64,000 nt of DNA from Trema orientale (lineage: Eukaryota > Streptophyta > Magnoliopsida > Rosales > Cannabaceae). The notes beneath the pieces were generated by a model. The model did no database searches. It was not told where the DNA came from and worked only from the letters and a program-made list of their open reading frames with translations. The stretch lies in NCBI GenBank assembly GCA_002914845.1, contig JXTC01000029.1, positions 1,380,624 through 1,444,623 of the forward strand, read 5' to 3'. Below are positions 35,301 through 47,273 of this stretch, piece after piece (positions within the stretch are counted from its first letter, which is position 1; every line of letters begins with the position of its first letter). The position numbers were made by a program, and so were the translations under genes.

Positions 35301-35931
35301 GGCTCTTATCGCTGGACTGCTATTATCACGTTTGGTCATGACTGAAATTTCTGAGAGAACATGCAAACAGTTGCCTGTTTCCAGCGGGCAGCTAAGTTTT
35401 GGAGGTAACCCTGTTTTACCCTCTTGCTTAGACAGTTAGACATCTTATAAAATACTTATTTTGATAGCAGCAGTTGCATTACTTCTCTTTTAGCATAATT
35501 TTTTGATTTGGTAGTCGAATACTGTAGTAGCAGAACTGGCAGAAGCTTGTACGACTTTATGAGACAATGAGACGTTTTCTAGAGGAAAGAATTGAACTGA
35601 AACATACTAGGCAGAAAACTTATTCTTCATTCCAGATAATGTTTAAATAAATAATATTTACAATTTTGATTCCCAGGTGTTTGCTTATGTTTGAACTGTT
35701 GTGATTTTGGCATAGATATATCCACTTTAGTTTCTTAAAGTGGATGCGTATGACAAAGATCAAGTATTTCTTGTTGTTCTTTCTTGTTCTTTGTTTTGCT
35801 GAATGTACGACAAAGAATATTAAGCATCAAAGTTTTCACCGTTTCTAGTACTGTATGAATCTTCTGGCTCACAATTCTTATCTTCTGTTGTAGCTCCTGC
35901 ATCTCAACCGCTTCTTAGTGACCAAAGATGA
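32329..35931 (+). CDS. G3PP4: Glycerol-3-phosphate transporter (MFS permease)
   Basis: Three exons: 32329-33358, 34859-35404, 35894-35931; 1614 nt, 537 aa, normal for plant G3Pp proteins. About 12 membrane segments are visible in two halves joined by a charged loop (about residues 275-305: [12 protein letters not shown]). Family motifs are [13 protein letters not shown] near residue 47, [10 protein letters not shown] (the GX3D-type MFS motif) near 142, [32 protein letters not shown] and, in the second half, [11 protein letters not shown]. The family is related to bacterial GlpT, which exchanges glycerol-3-phosphate for phosphate; plant members are placed in the plasma membrane or plastid envelope and some respond to phosphate starvation. 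The N-terminus ([20 protein letters not shown]) and the neighbouring L19 gene point to the Arabidopsis G3Pp4 branch. Exon 3 codes only 12 residues ([12 protein letters not shown]). Confidence 0.92.
33678..34010. mobile_element. MITE-like insertion in intron 1 of the G3P transporter
   Basis: The left end TTAGCTCTGTTTGGTAGAG and the right end CTCTACAAACATAAC are imperfect inverted repeats, with GGAAAG-rich and CTTTCC-rich flanks. It resembles the elements at 10594 and 11733. It lies fully within the 1.5-kb intron. Confidence 0.45.
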
Positions 35932-37920
35932 TTTTTAAAATATTTTGGCCTCAAGAAGTTTTGTCAAACTGAAGAGACGAGGAACAAGTGCTCAACATGT
36001 AACTGATCACCTCAAGAGCGGCACCGAGGTTTGCAAAATATCAGTTGTGTATCTATAATATAGCTTGAAAGCCAGATTTTTCTTTTGGCCATAATATTTC
36101 AGAAAACAGAAATGGAGCATTAAGTATTTTTTATAGTGTAATAGTTTTCTTAAGCTCCCATATGCATATTTATAATTGATATCGACATTTTTCGTATACT
36201 ATGCTTCATCCATGTGGACTGAGTTTTTGGTTTGATGATAATCTTTTTTTTTTCGATTAACGGTTTGATGATAATCTTAGTCAGTAATGCTGTTAGCTTA
36301 GGGTCTTGTCAAGTTCCTTCAAACTTGTTGCTCTTGGTATTTTTTGACCTCATAAATTCATTTTGTTTTTACATAATTTGTTAAGCTATTTTGACAACTG
36401 CATTGTTTTTATTTTGTGTGTTAAAACTTCCTGTCACGTCCATATACAACTGTTGGGCCAGACCTTCACAATTTGGTTAGACACGTACGTTGGGCCAGAT
36501 ACAACAGTGACAATCACTATAGAAGTATCATTTTTAGATACGAAAATGGACCTGCCTAGAAGTAGTTTGGGCCAAAATGACTTTTCTAGGACTATATTTC
36601 AAGATGATTTTTCTAGGAGTGTCAATATTGGTGACAGGTAGTAACAATGTCTATGACCATAAACTTACGACTTTTCTGCGACCAAATAGTGATTACCCGT
36701 GTGACACTCTTAGACAAGCCATTCTACTGAATATTCTTTAAAAAGTCAATTTACCAAAAACACTACTGGTAAGGTCCATTTCCCTTTTAGATATAAACAC
36801 GAAGCATTTTTTTCACCCTGACTTTCCACATTGGGATTGATTATCTAACCCATTGGAAAATATATGGTTACCATCATCATGTGGTAGAATATATGGTAAC
36901 CATCATACTAGGGGAGTCAACTCACAATAATTGAAAAAGATCGTTACCATCATACTACTTACCAGGGGATTTAACTCACAAGACAATTGAAAAAGATGCA
37001 ACAATTCTTATGTTCGCAGGTGGAATTTTATCTCATTCACTTGGCGAGTGAATCTTGTGTTCAGATATGAAATTTTAATTCTTACCATATTTTTTTAGGA
37101 GGAAAAAGAATCTTGGATATACAAATATGGTACTAGCATTCCTCCTCGTTTAAGCCGAGGATAGTCCCATTTCTGAAGGCCCAATGATAAAATGTTGCAT
37201 AAATCAGGAATATTAAATTCTGATTGCAGCCTTGTGTGATTTGTCTTGTGTCTAAATCAAAATACAAAACACAGACTTTTTCACCACACGTGTGGCTCTC
37301 TTAGCAACCAAGATACTAATTAATAAAATCTCAAAAAAAAAAAAAAATCTGAGAGATTTTAAAAATTCATAAGGGTGTGTGTCTTTTAGCTCTATTAAGG
37401 GGTCTTTTTCTTCGTTCACTGTCGAGACCCTTATTGTTTACCAAACAAAGATTTCGAGAACAAGATGCTGTTTGGTGAAAAAGACCATAGGCCACGTATG
37501 TGTGTGGTTTTTTTTTTTTAATTGATATTGAATCGATATAATGTGCTTTTCCAATAATCCAGCCCATTCTAACACTTTAAGTGATTATGCTTTTCTTTAT
37601 ATGATATGGAAAAAGAAAATTCTAAGTGAATATTTCCATACTGTCAAATCTCATCATGTTTATTAAAGTTGAATATTAATTGTTTGTTTCCCATATGATT
37701 TTGAGTTAGTCGAATGTTTAGATATGCATACTTGACCTAATTAATATTCAGCTCATATGATTGATCCATATTGTTTACACTCAGAGAATTGACCTAATTG
37801 AGATTTAACTCCGAGAATTACGATACCTTTCTTTTCTTACTTTGGTGAGGGATTAGAAGACTCGTATTTGAGACCTCCACTTTAGAAATAGTCTTCGGAT
37901 AGGCTTTTTGTTTTCGTCAA
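35932..37920. other. 3' flank of the transporter and intergenic DNA, no gene seen
   Basis: AT-rich DNA with short duplicated bits (GGTTTGATGATAATCTT twice near 36230-36280; ATATGGTTACCATCAT-like twice near 36865-36915). No exon or RNA gene could be supported. Confidence 0.5.
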
Positions 37921-38303
37921 GGGTAAACTACAGAGAAAAAAATATCCTGAAATTTAAGTGTTCAGTAATTTAAATTTAGAATTTTGGACTCTGCAAAATA
38001 ATATCCTGAGATTAAGAATTTCTGAAAATTAATACTTTGAGTTGACCTTTTGAATAATTTTAACCGATAAAAGATAATAATATCCTCAAAATTAAGAAAA
38101 ATAATAAGGATTAATCTAATTTTAGTGGAGCATATTATTGTTTTTTAGATATTAAAATTGGTCAAAAAGTCAGTTTAGGTATTAATTTTTAGACGTTTTT
38201 AATCTCGGAGTATTATTTTATATATTCCAAATTTCAAGATTTAAATTACAGAACACTCAAACTTCAGAGTATTAGTTTGAGAGTATTTTTTGCAATTCAC
38301 TCT
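37921..38303. mobile_element. Foldback MITE-like element
   Basis: The left arm (GGGTAAACTACAGAGAAAAA, then AGTGTTCAGTAATTTAAAT) is inverted at the right end (ATTTAAATTACAGAACACTC, then TTTTTTGCAATTCACTC). Arms of about 150 bp face each other around a short centre. No coding capacity. Confidence 0.65.
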
Positions 38304-40296
38304 TTCATCAAATATAAGATAACACCAAAGCTTGATTTTATTTGTTTTATTATTTGTTTTATTTTTATTTTTATGGGCACCTTCATGCAAAGAAACAAGA
38401 CATAGGGTTGCTTTCACAAAGCTGTCGCAAGCTATATGGCACTGTGCTGTAGAGAATATGAAAACAAATAATTTGTTGATTTTCAAGGAGGACATACATG
38501 GCGCATGTGAACATGATACCTTCCAACACTGTGTTTCCATGAATGCCACAGCAATCAAATCCTATGTCCTCTGTGAAAGCTTCAAACATAGACATAAACG
38601 TCAATTTCTATTTCAACTTTTGGAAAATAATTATTACTATTCCCTATTTTTGTTGATCGATTGTTTTACCCCCCGAATAAAAATCAACTCAGAGAATAAG
38701 CATCAGGAATAGATAATAGAATCCCAACTAGGTAAGGTTGACACCCCAAAAACCTATCCCTTACTCAACAACTATAAACGCCAGACCTAAATTTATTTAT
38801 TTATTTTTTTTAAAAAAAGAGAAAATAAATACAAAGCTGGCAGTCTGTCCAGGAACTTTTTTAGAGTATCTCTAGTGCATTCATACTAAAAAAAGAATGC
38901 TAAAATACATTTTTTTTATATTCTCTTAATTTTATAATTTTGTTGCGTGACATGTTCTACTATCTAGTTTTATATTTTAGTAATATAATAAATCATAGTG
39001 AAACTCATACAAAAAAGTGTAAAGAGAGTATATTTAGTTTTCTGTATGCTGAAAAGAGTTTGTCAATATTATATTCAATATAATATGTTAAATTTAGCAC
39101 AAATTTTTTCACTTAATGGTCAAAATCTATAATGCTAAAATATAGATACTATTTATATTTAAATGTTAGTTTCAATTACAAAAGTATTTCCATCCGATTA
39201 TTATATTATCTAAACTACCAACCAGCGACTCTTTTTACGACAATATTGTAATTTTGAGAACCGATTACTAAAATTTTACGTTTTATTCTATACGTTATGT
39301 TCGAAAAATAATATGACCTGTGTTAATTTTTATTTATTTTTGATAAAGACCTGTGTTAAATTTAACATGCTATTTTAGACTATTTTTTTTTTTGAAATAC
39401 TAAAATTTCAGCATGGACATGTGATATAGTATATGCATTTTTTTAAGATGCTCTCATGCATACTTTTATATTTAATAAAGTGAAGAAACTGAATATATTT
39501 TATATATGTATACATGTTTTTTTTTTTAAAAAAAATGGGGCTTAACTAATGATCACTACTTACTACAAATTTAAAGAAAAATAACACACACTCTACCAAG
39601 ACTTGAACCTCTAACCCCCCCTAAACTCAGGCACACATCCCACAAATTTTGGACTAACTAAGCTAAAACATCATACATGTTATATTTACTCTTAAATATT
39701 CAGACTTGTCAGGGCTTGCAACTTACAATTATGACAATAGTGCACATAATGTCTTTTTCCTTTGGCTGTGGCAAGGAGCCCACGTGTCCTCCAACCTTCA
39801 CACACGCACACACATGTATATACAAAGATTTTTCTTGGATCTTTTTTCCATATTTCTTATGAACTTAAAAACTCTGCAATATGTAACTTTTCCTACATTG
39901 TACCAAATTAAAGATACATATATGGTACTTAATTTATCCCGTACTTTTTCTTTCTCTTTACTTTAGCCTTAATTTTAGTGCTCATCGAACTGCTGTACCC
40001 ATTATTCTCTGTTTTTGTCCACATGAGGATGATATGTTATTTTGGCAGCCTGTCACATATATGGTGTTCTTTATGAATATAAATAGTCTTCAAGTTTGAA
40101 CACAAAGTAATATTACACGTCTTAAGAGAATCTTAGCAATTAAACAAATTAATACGAGGAGTTAATTGCCAGGCTAAGATAAATATCAATATTGAGTTCC
40201 TCACCAAAAAGTTCAAAGAAAAATTTAGGACAATTCTTCAAACACAGTATTTTTGCTATTTCTACACAGATTGATAAAAGAAATGAATTTCCACAA
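38304..40296. other. Intergenic DNA, no gene assigned
   Basis: Mostly AT-rich. A patch at about 38383-38610 is less AT-rich than its surroundings and is open on both strands, but I recognise no protein. The rest shows nothing. Confidence 0.45.
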
Positions 40297-40387
40297 TCCC
40301 GTTACATATTTTTGGTAATCCTGAGTACATATTTTCTAATTCACATTGGAGAAATTTGTTTTAAATTAACAAAAATATGTAACGGGA
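40297..40387. repeat. Perfect 18-bp inverted repeat (hairpin)
   Basis: TCCCGTTACATATTTTTG (40297-40314) is perfectly inverted as CAAAAATATGTAACGGGA (40370-40387) around a 55-nt loop. It could be the core of a small foldback element or a structured RNA. Confidence 0.7.
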
Positions 40388-41273
40388 TCCGTCATTCATC
40401 AATAAGTTTAGCCAAAGACAAGGTATTGAATTCGTCATTGGACCGCAAAAGAGCTGATTTTTGTTGCGTATCGTAAATAACTAAATATTGGTGATTCCTG
40501 ATTAATGAAGCTAGATTCCTGACCTTCTTTTAATCATTAATACCAATTTCTTTTTGTACACTGGTACCTGGTAGCTGGTACGTCTTTAAATAATATATAA
40601 ATGGTGCACCACAATCCACAAATAGATTTGGTCATATTAATGTGTATATAACTAACTTTAGTCATCGTATTTTCTTTTACTTGGAAAAAAAAAAAGAAAG
40701 CAAATTACGAAAATCCTTTTAAATTAAGGGCCAATTAACCTATCTCGATTCTTTAAATTAAATTATTGTCAGAAAATCGGTAAACAATTTAAATCTGTTT
40801 AATTTCTTTAAATTTTTTTTTAATCACATATATGGTAATTTAAAAGTGTTTTGCCAGATGAGTTAGATCAGAGAAGAGGAAAAAATGTACGGAGACATCA
40901 AAATTAATATTAACTGGCTAGCTCGGAAATTAAATAAATAGTAACCGAAAAAGACTGTGTTAGCTCGCCGAAATAGTGCTCAAAGTTTGGCTGTTTGTTG
41001 TTGAAATTCAGTTATTAGTTAATACAAGGAGGGTGTTCAGTTCATGACCTCCGTAAACTTGGAGAACATATAACTAAAAATTTGGGATAATATTAAAAGA
41101 AAACCCACCGCCCATAGTATTTTATTAAAAAAACTCACACTTTTTTATTTATGTCAAATCAAACCTTTGATTGTGTTTTTCTATCAAATATGACCCGGCT
41201 CACAAATTTAGTCAAAATTGAAACTTTTTTCTTTTTTTTTTTTCAAAAAAAACTTTCATTTTTAATGGGTTAA
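40388..41273. other. Intergenic DNA, nothing seen
   Basis: AT-rich, no exon, RNA gene or clear repeat. Confidence 0.5.
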
Positions 41274-41790
41274 TGAGCACGAATGGTCCCTAAAATATCC
41301 AATTTATGACAATTTAGTCCTCAAAGTTCTAAACTTTTTGATTTGAAGTAATTTGGTCTTTACACTATCTAAATTATAACATTCTATTAAATTTATGACA
41401 CAAAACATAAGTAAGGAGCACGTGGTAACATCTGAAAGTGTATTTAAAAAGTAATTTGAGAATTTTAAGTATAAAAAAGAACAATCACAGAAAAATTTTC
41501 TTTAAAGTTGCAATTTCAATAATCCAAAAAAAAAAAAAAAAGTACAAACAATACATTTTTCATTCTCTCTAAATCCTTTTACTTAGTTTATTTTCCCTTA
41601 AATATACTTTCAGATGCTACAACGTGCTCCTCGTATGTATTTTTAATCAGAAATTTAACAGCAAGTTGTAATTTAGACCATTCAAGTACTAAATTGTGTC
41701 ACATAGGAAAGTTCAGGCACTTAATTGCTACAATTAAAACTATGAGGACCAAATTACCAAGTTGAATAATTTAGGGATAATATGTGTCAT
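41274..41790. mobile_element. Foldback MITE-like element, copy 2
   Basis: It begins TGAGCACGAATGGTCCCTAA and ends TTAGGGATAATATGTGTCA, and shares internal words in the same order with copy 1 at 3749 (ATTTGGTCTTTACA, GTATTTAAAAAGTAATTT, GAACAATCACA, CATTCTCTC). This sets the two as members of one family, strongly diverged. Confidence 0.6.
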
Positions 41791-42860
41791 AAACCCAAAA
41801 ATATATTTTAAGTGAAAATAATAAATTATTAAAATAAAAAGAGTTTCAATTATTCAAAAAAAAGAGAATGAAAAAGTTAAAATCCCATTTTGTATTTTAT
41901 CTTGTTCTCCCCAAGAGTTTAAATTATTCAAAACAACTAAAATGATAAAAAAAAAGAATGATGTTTTTTCTTCCTTTTTTCTTTAAATCATTTTAAGTAA
42001 AAATAATAACGTTTAAAACTAAAAAAGAGTTTAAATTATTCAAAATAATTAAAAAAATAAACGACAAAAGGTTTTAAAAAATTCATGTTTTGTCTTTTTT
42101 TTTTTCCCTCTCTCTCTTTGTTTTAAGTGTTTTTAATTATTAAACTATCTTATTCTTAATAATTTTTTATTATATTTTTTGAGTTTTAAGAATAAAAGTG
42201 TCTTTTATACAATCAGACTTTAATTTTATTCTAATTTATGGGAACTAGGAAAATATACATGGAATATTCAATTTGATATAAATAAAAAGGTGCAGTTCTT
42301 TTTTTTTTTTTTTATAGATATTATCCCCGAAGTAATTATAATTTTGAAATAGCTTTGTTTTTCTACTTATTTTAAGTAAATATCTTTTTATTTTCTAAAT
42401 TTATCAAAAAAAAAAACATCTATTTATTTAACTAATCATTGATATTTTTCTGCAGTTTTATCATTTAGAATAAAGATTGAAAGAGACGAGTCCTCATATA
42501 TGGAAAAACGTACGTCAGGATAAAAGTCGTATTTTTTTTTATTTTTCTTAAATTAGTAGGGTGATCTTTCTTATCCCAAGTGCCCTGCCATACCACTAGA
42601 GGATGGCCATTGGCCTGGACAAAAGCTAACTTTTAGTCAAAAACTATGAAAAATATACAGAAGAACATTAGTTATAAGATAACCAATAATTTCCAACTTT
42701 GATGTAAATATGACTAGATCCAATGTAACTTTTTGTTTTTAATTAAAAATATTGATCCCACTTAGACTTTTCGAACCCCAATATTGATCCAATGTAACCC
42801 TTTTAGTGGGGTGAGAGATGAGCATTACTGTCATTTTGTGTGGTAGCATCATTCCATGTA
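41791..42860. other. Intergenic DNA, nothing seen
   Basis: Very AT-rich with repeated GAGTTTAAATTATTCAAAA-like words near 41840-42060, probably low-complexity drift. No gene. Confidence 0.5.
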
Positions 42861-42944
42861 GGCTAAGTGGAATGACATTAATTATGAGAAATAAGTCTCA
42901 AGGGCTAAGTGGAATGACATTAATTATGAGAAATAAGTCTCAAG
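42861..42944. repeat. Perfect 42-bp tandem duplication
   Basis: The unit starting GGCTAAGTGGAATGACATTA occurs twice in succession (42861-42902 and 42903-42944) with no mismatch seen. Confidence 0.9.
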
Positions 42945-43020
42945 GATTAAAAAAAAAAAAAACATAAAACTGTGGTATAATTTGTTCAAGTCTTGCTCAA
43001 GGAATATTGCATTTTTTGGT

Positions 43021-43296
43021 TCAAATATATATGTGTAAATATACACATATATATATTTGTCAATCCAACAGGTATTTCTTTTAACTTATGTGTAAGTATT
43101 TTTTTTTAGCCGTTAGATCATCATTTAATGGTGATCCAACAGTTATATATAGTAAGTTACATGAAAAGACGTACATTATTAATGCTATTTCTTTTTTTTT
43201 TTTTTTTACTATAAAAAAAGTGTGCATAATAAAATTTCATTGGTCAAAATGATACTTATATATAGGTAATAAAAAAAATACCTACTGGATTGGTCC
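43021..43296. mobile_element. MITE-like element with an adjoining palindrome
   Basis: At 43021-43060 CAAATATATATGTGTA is inverted as TACACATATATATATTTG. Directly after, CAATCCAACAGGTATTT (about 43062) is inverted as AAATACCTACTGGATTGG (about 43278-43295), giving a 235-bp non-coding element. Confidence 0.6.
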
Positions 43297-43912
43297 CTAT
43301 ATATATATTTATAATATATATCATCATTTTCTTTATCATTAATACATAAACTGTTGTTGACTAAGTTTTCTTAATGATATCAAGATGAAAATATGTGAAA
43401 ATTTTCAAAAATAGTGCAAAAATTTGAAACCAAATTAAGTCCTTTAACTATTATTGAGAATGAGATAAGGTGCTTAGCCACTCATTAGGTGTACTAATTA
43501 GTACGTGCCAAATTTAGAGCGAAATGAATGTGTTTTTTCAATACATATACTTCTGATTTATACACACATTGGTAAATAACAGACACAAGCTGGTTCCAAA
43601 AAAATAAATAAATAAATAAACAAACAAAGGATTTATATAGTTACTTGTATAACTTTTCAAAAGTGGGAGCTCATGTCGCGAAGTAACGGAGTACTCTCCT
43701 ATACGTACACATGATTATTAGTTATTAATTAGTGGTATCAATTATTTAACAATATGAGAGACAAAATAAAGATGCGTTCCTTTTCATTTTCATTGTTTCC
43801 TTCTTAATAATATTATTTTTTTAATAAAAGAAAGGGGAAGAAAGGTGACCAGCGTGTCAACTAAAAAAAATATAGGGAAGAGAGGACGACTAATATGGCA
43901 ACTTTCCTTGAG

Positions 43913-44128
43913 TGTGACCATAGGAGCCTCTTAACCTCGCTATCATGAATATGCACTGAGCGCCACCCTAACTCCACCAAATGGAGTAGTGGGGAAGGTA
44001 GTGGGGGAGAGTTTGCTCTAATAAGCTAGGGGCCAGAGAACTTAATCCCACGTTTAATCTACCTTAAACCCTACTCGAACTCCCGACATCTAGACAGAAC
44101 CTGATCACTTACCACTACGCCACCCTAC
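43913..44128 (-). mobile_element. tRNA-derived SINE
   Basis: The minus strand begins GGGTGGCGTAGTGGTAAG, a good pol III A box (TGGCGTAGTGG). About 35 nt later it has GGGAGTTCGAGTAGGG, a fair B box. A tRNA-unrelated body follows, in which GGGTGGCGCTCAGTG occurs again and may be a second monomer. It does not form a full cloverleaf. The 3' boundary is approximate and no target duplication was matched. Confidence 0.6.
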
Positions 44129-44169
44129 TCAGTGGTCTGTAAATAATATATAACTACAAAAGATGACAT

Positions 44170-44533
44170 ATAATTGTAAAACGAAAATTTGAAGTATGAT
44201 ATTTCTTCGTTTTTGCTTTATCTTTTACTTTGTTCAAAATTATATCTTTTATATTTAAAATCTCTGCAAATATTTACCATTTTGTATTCAAATTGATTAG
44301 AAAATTTCGCAATAAACATATAATTTGAATTAAAAATATTTTATTTTTGCTGATAAAAATCTAAAATTTATTGAAAATAACTTAAAACAATAAGCAAAAA
44401 TCACTTAATTTGTACACGAAGTTAGACACTCGCAAAAATTTCACATATACAAGTAAAATTTTGTAGAACGAAAAAATGAGGTTAGAATTGCAGAAATACC
44501 ATACTTTAAAGTATCTTTTGCAATTCGCCCTCG
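44170..44533. mobile_element. Foldback MITE-like element
   Basis: The right end, inverted, reads GAATTGCAAAAGATACTTTA and continues AAGTATGGTATTTC. The left end has AATTGTAAAACGAAAATTTG and AAGTATGATATTTC in matching order. The ends resemble those of the element at 37921 (GAATTGCAAAAAATACTC). No coding capacity. Confidence 0.45.
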
Positions 44534-45124
44534 TTACAAACACAAACATTACATAATGTACTCATTCAGCAAAGTGGAACCGACCGCGCACCACTTCCTC
44601 CACAATACATTATTTTTGCTACAACACTTCCGTCAACAGTCAACAATTGCACTAACGTGCATAAATAAATGTAATAAGTACGAAGGTACTGACCAAATGA
44701 AACATTTGCTCATTTTGTAGGTTTCTAAACGTTATATATACATATATATATATTTTAATTGTGAAAAACATAAATTAATACAATACAAATACATGACGAA
44801 AATAATTTTAATAATCTGTGAATACTCATTACCAATAGAATAATATACATATATACCTTTTTTCCTAATAGACCTATTTATATATCTAATGTTAGAGAAC
44901 CTTTCATGTTGCAGATCAACACATGAACATAAATTTTTGAACTAGAAATTTCAATTATGGATATATTATTTCGAAGTAAGATCACGTATTTAATCTAGTG
45001 ATTCAAAATCATGTCACATTAGTTTTGTATCACTTGTGTAAACTATTTTGGTCGAGATTTAATTTTTTTTTTCCTTCTAGAGTCTTCTATGCACGCGGTT
45101 AGGCTAAAGTGCGCCAGAGGTGGC
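44534..45124. other. Intergenic DNA, nothing seen
   Basis: AT-rich with a TA-repeat near 44735-44752. No gene. Confidence 0.5.
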
Positions 45125-45162
45125 ACGTTGACGTTGACGTTGACGTTGACGTTGACTCAACG
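45125..45162. repeat. (TTGACG)n array with W-box/TGACG cores
   Basis: ACGTTGACG repeats in a 6-bp period about five times and ends in the inverted form GTTGACTCAACGTC. Each unit holds a TTGAC (WRKY) core and a TGACG (TGA-bZIP) core. The nearest gene start is 2.2 kb away. Confidence 0.85.
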
Positions 45163-45368
45163 TCACAAAGCAAAGCCTAAGAGACTTTTCATGGGTGATC
45201 TAAAACGATGATGCTTCTTCATATTATGATGGGAAAATTCCAAAGCATTATTTTCGTTTATACTTGATTTATATATATACATATCTCGTTCCTAATTTTG
45301 TCGGTGCAAAGAAAGTGCTGTTGTATAAATTAAGAAAGAAAAGAAAATAAAAAGGGTCGTTATCAAAA
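45163..45368. other. Intergenic DNA
   Basis: Nothing recognised. Confidence 0.5.
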
Positions 45369-45402
45369 GGGGAAAAGAAAAGAAAAGAAAAGAAAAGAAA
45401 AG
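45369..45402. repeat. (AAAAG)n microsatellite
   Basis: About six to seven AAAAG units in succession. Confidence 0.9.
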
Positions 45403-47158
45403 ATTGAAATATGAATGCATTTTAGTATCATTTTTCTTTGGAGGGGTCCTTTTAATTACTCATCAATTATATTTCAAAAAAACCTATGCTCAAATGTTTC
45501 AGGTTCTTCTCATTAAATTATACATCGTAATGATTATGTTCTTCTTTTCCACCCTTCGATTGAGTATTTTATAATCTTATTTTCGTTTATACATCATCAA
45601 TTGTATTTCTATTACGCTAAATTTAAATAATCAACATGAGATACAGTCATTAGGTTTGGTTCTGTAATTAGATGTCTCATGACAAATAATTAACTAATTT
45701 GTCTTAATTTTAGGGGCGCATGCATGCCTAGTTTCCAATTTATATTATCACTCGTAATGTAAGATATTAGCTTGGCAAGTTAATCAAGAAATTAACTTTT
45801 TACCTTTATTACCTAATATACTTTTAGCAGTAGGGAAAAAAAAAAAAGAAAACTAACTTTTTATTAATTTTTGTGAAATTTTTATTGTAATAAATTAATG
45901 GGATACGGGTGATAATATGTAAGTTTTTTCTTGTTGAGAAATAATTGTATTCAAATAAGTTTCTCTAGTTGAGAAATAACATGCATGAATACAATGATTT
46001 TTTATTTAAAAAAAGATACAATTATTTCTTAGGTTAGATAAATACAATTATTGTAAGATAAATAACCCGCATACTAATTACAAATACAGCTTCTTCTATA
46101 TATATAAATAAAAGAGAAACATTCCTCTAAAAAGAAATAAAAGAGACACATGTGGTATTAAGTTGGATGTGCATGTAGGAGATGAAATTATTTCATGTGG
46201 GTTGGTGGTTCTCTTTCCATTTGTGTGTCTCATGTAATTAGTTTTGGTGGGGACAAGGGCTCCCTATCTTCAAAGATGGAAGCAGTTGTTTTTCGGTTTA
46301 AGTGTACGTGTCATCTCCACATGAAATGTCTGTTTCACTAAGTACGTCTATTCATCCCGATTTATGTGAAAATTGCCAAATCATTTCCATTAACTATATT
46401 CCAAATATTAAGTTATCAAACTATATTCTAATCATCTTGTTAATCACAACTGCAAAAAAGAAAAAAAAAAACCCTATTTTTTTTTTCAAATTAATAATGA
46501 CAAAACTCTCAGTTTCACCTAAAATTATAAAATTAAATTACAAAATTATGAAGAGAAGGAAAAAAAAAAGGGTGTACCCCCAATGAATTACTTCCACATA
46601 TTCTTGGGCTGTTTCCCATGTTTGTATCTTCATTCTTAGATCAGAATTTGCTTCCGTAAAGTTGAGGCAAGGCACATATTATAGAAATTTTGTCTTTTCT
46701 TTCTCACGATTTTTTATTCCTTGCTTAATTCTCTCATTTATTTCTAGAATTTTTCCCACTATAATTTTTTCTAAATAATAAATTAGTAAATGTGTCCAAA
46801 ATGTGCAATTTTTTTTCTCTCGCTTGGAAATTTATGTTTTGGATGCTTGAATTTTGAAATAACGATATTTTTTAGTGAACATTTTCTTTTTGCATGTGCT
46901 CATTATATATAAATTATATTCAATGCAAATGTAATGAACTAGCTAGCTAGTAATAAGAATGTTCATGGTGTGGTTAAATTAATCAAGAACTAGTCTTCTT
47001 ACGTGGCAAGTAAATAAGAAAAGAAGCATCCTTATTATGCTTCATAGATTTAAAGCCACAATCATTATCTAAAGCTAGTTAAGCTCTTAGGACAAACAAA
47101 ACGTAATATTTATTGTATATTTGCATTCTTCCCTTTCCAAAATTCCATTTTGGAATAA
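45403..47158. other. Intergenic DNA upstream of AGP, no gene seen
   Basis: AT-rich DNA. The open frame at about 46302-46586 has no family resemblance. GATGAAATTATTTCATGTGG-type short inverted words occur but no clear element. Confidence 0.5.
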
Positions 47159-47273
47159 CACGTGTCACAATTTCAAGCTAGTTCCACAAAAATTCCATAC
47201 ACTCAAATTCCTACCACAACAAAGATCGACTCTCTCAAATTTCCACTTACTCGGTTTCTCGTCCTCTATATAT
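47159..47273 (+). promoter_or_regulatory. G-box and TATA box of the AGP gene
   Basis: CACGTG at 47159-47164 is followed about 100 bp later by TATATAT (47267-47273). This predicts transcription start near 47300 and a CT-rich leader of about 85 nt before the start codon at 47387. Confidence 0.6.

Noticed and set aside
36363-36641. 92-codon open frame
   Set aside because: No family resemblance; repeats of the type TTTTCTAGGA suggest degenerate repeat DNA.
38332-38712. 126-codon open frame on the plus strand
   Set aside because: Low-complexity hydrophobic start and no family resemblance; frames on both strands overlap it. Reported only as an odd patch.
44072-44123. tRNA gene
   Set aside because: A and B boxes are present, but acceptor and anticodon stems do not pair, and a SINE body follows. 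Called a SINE.
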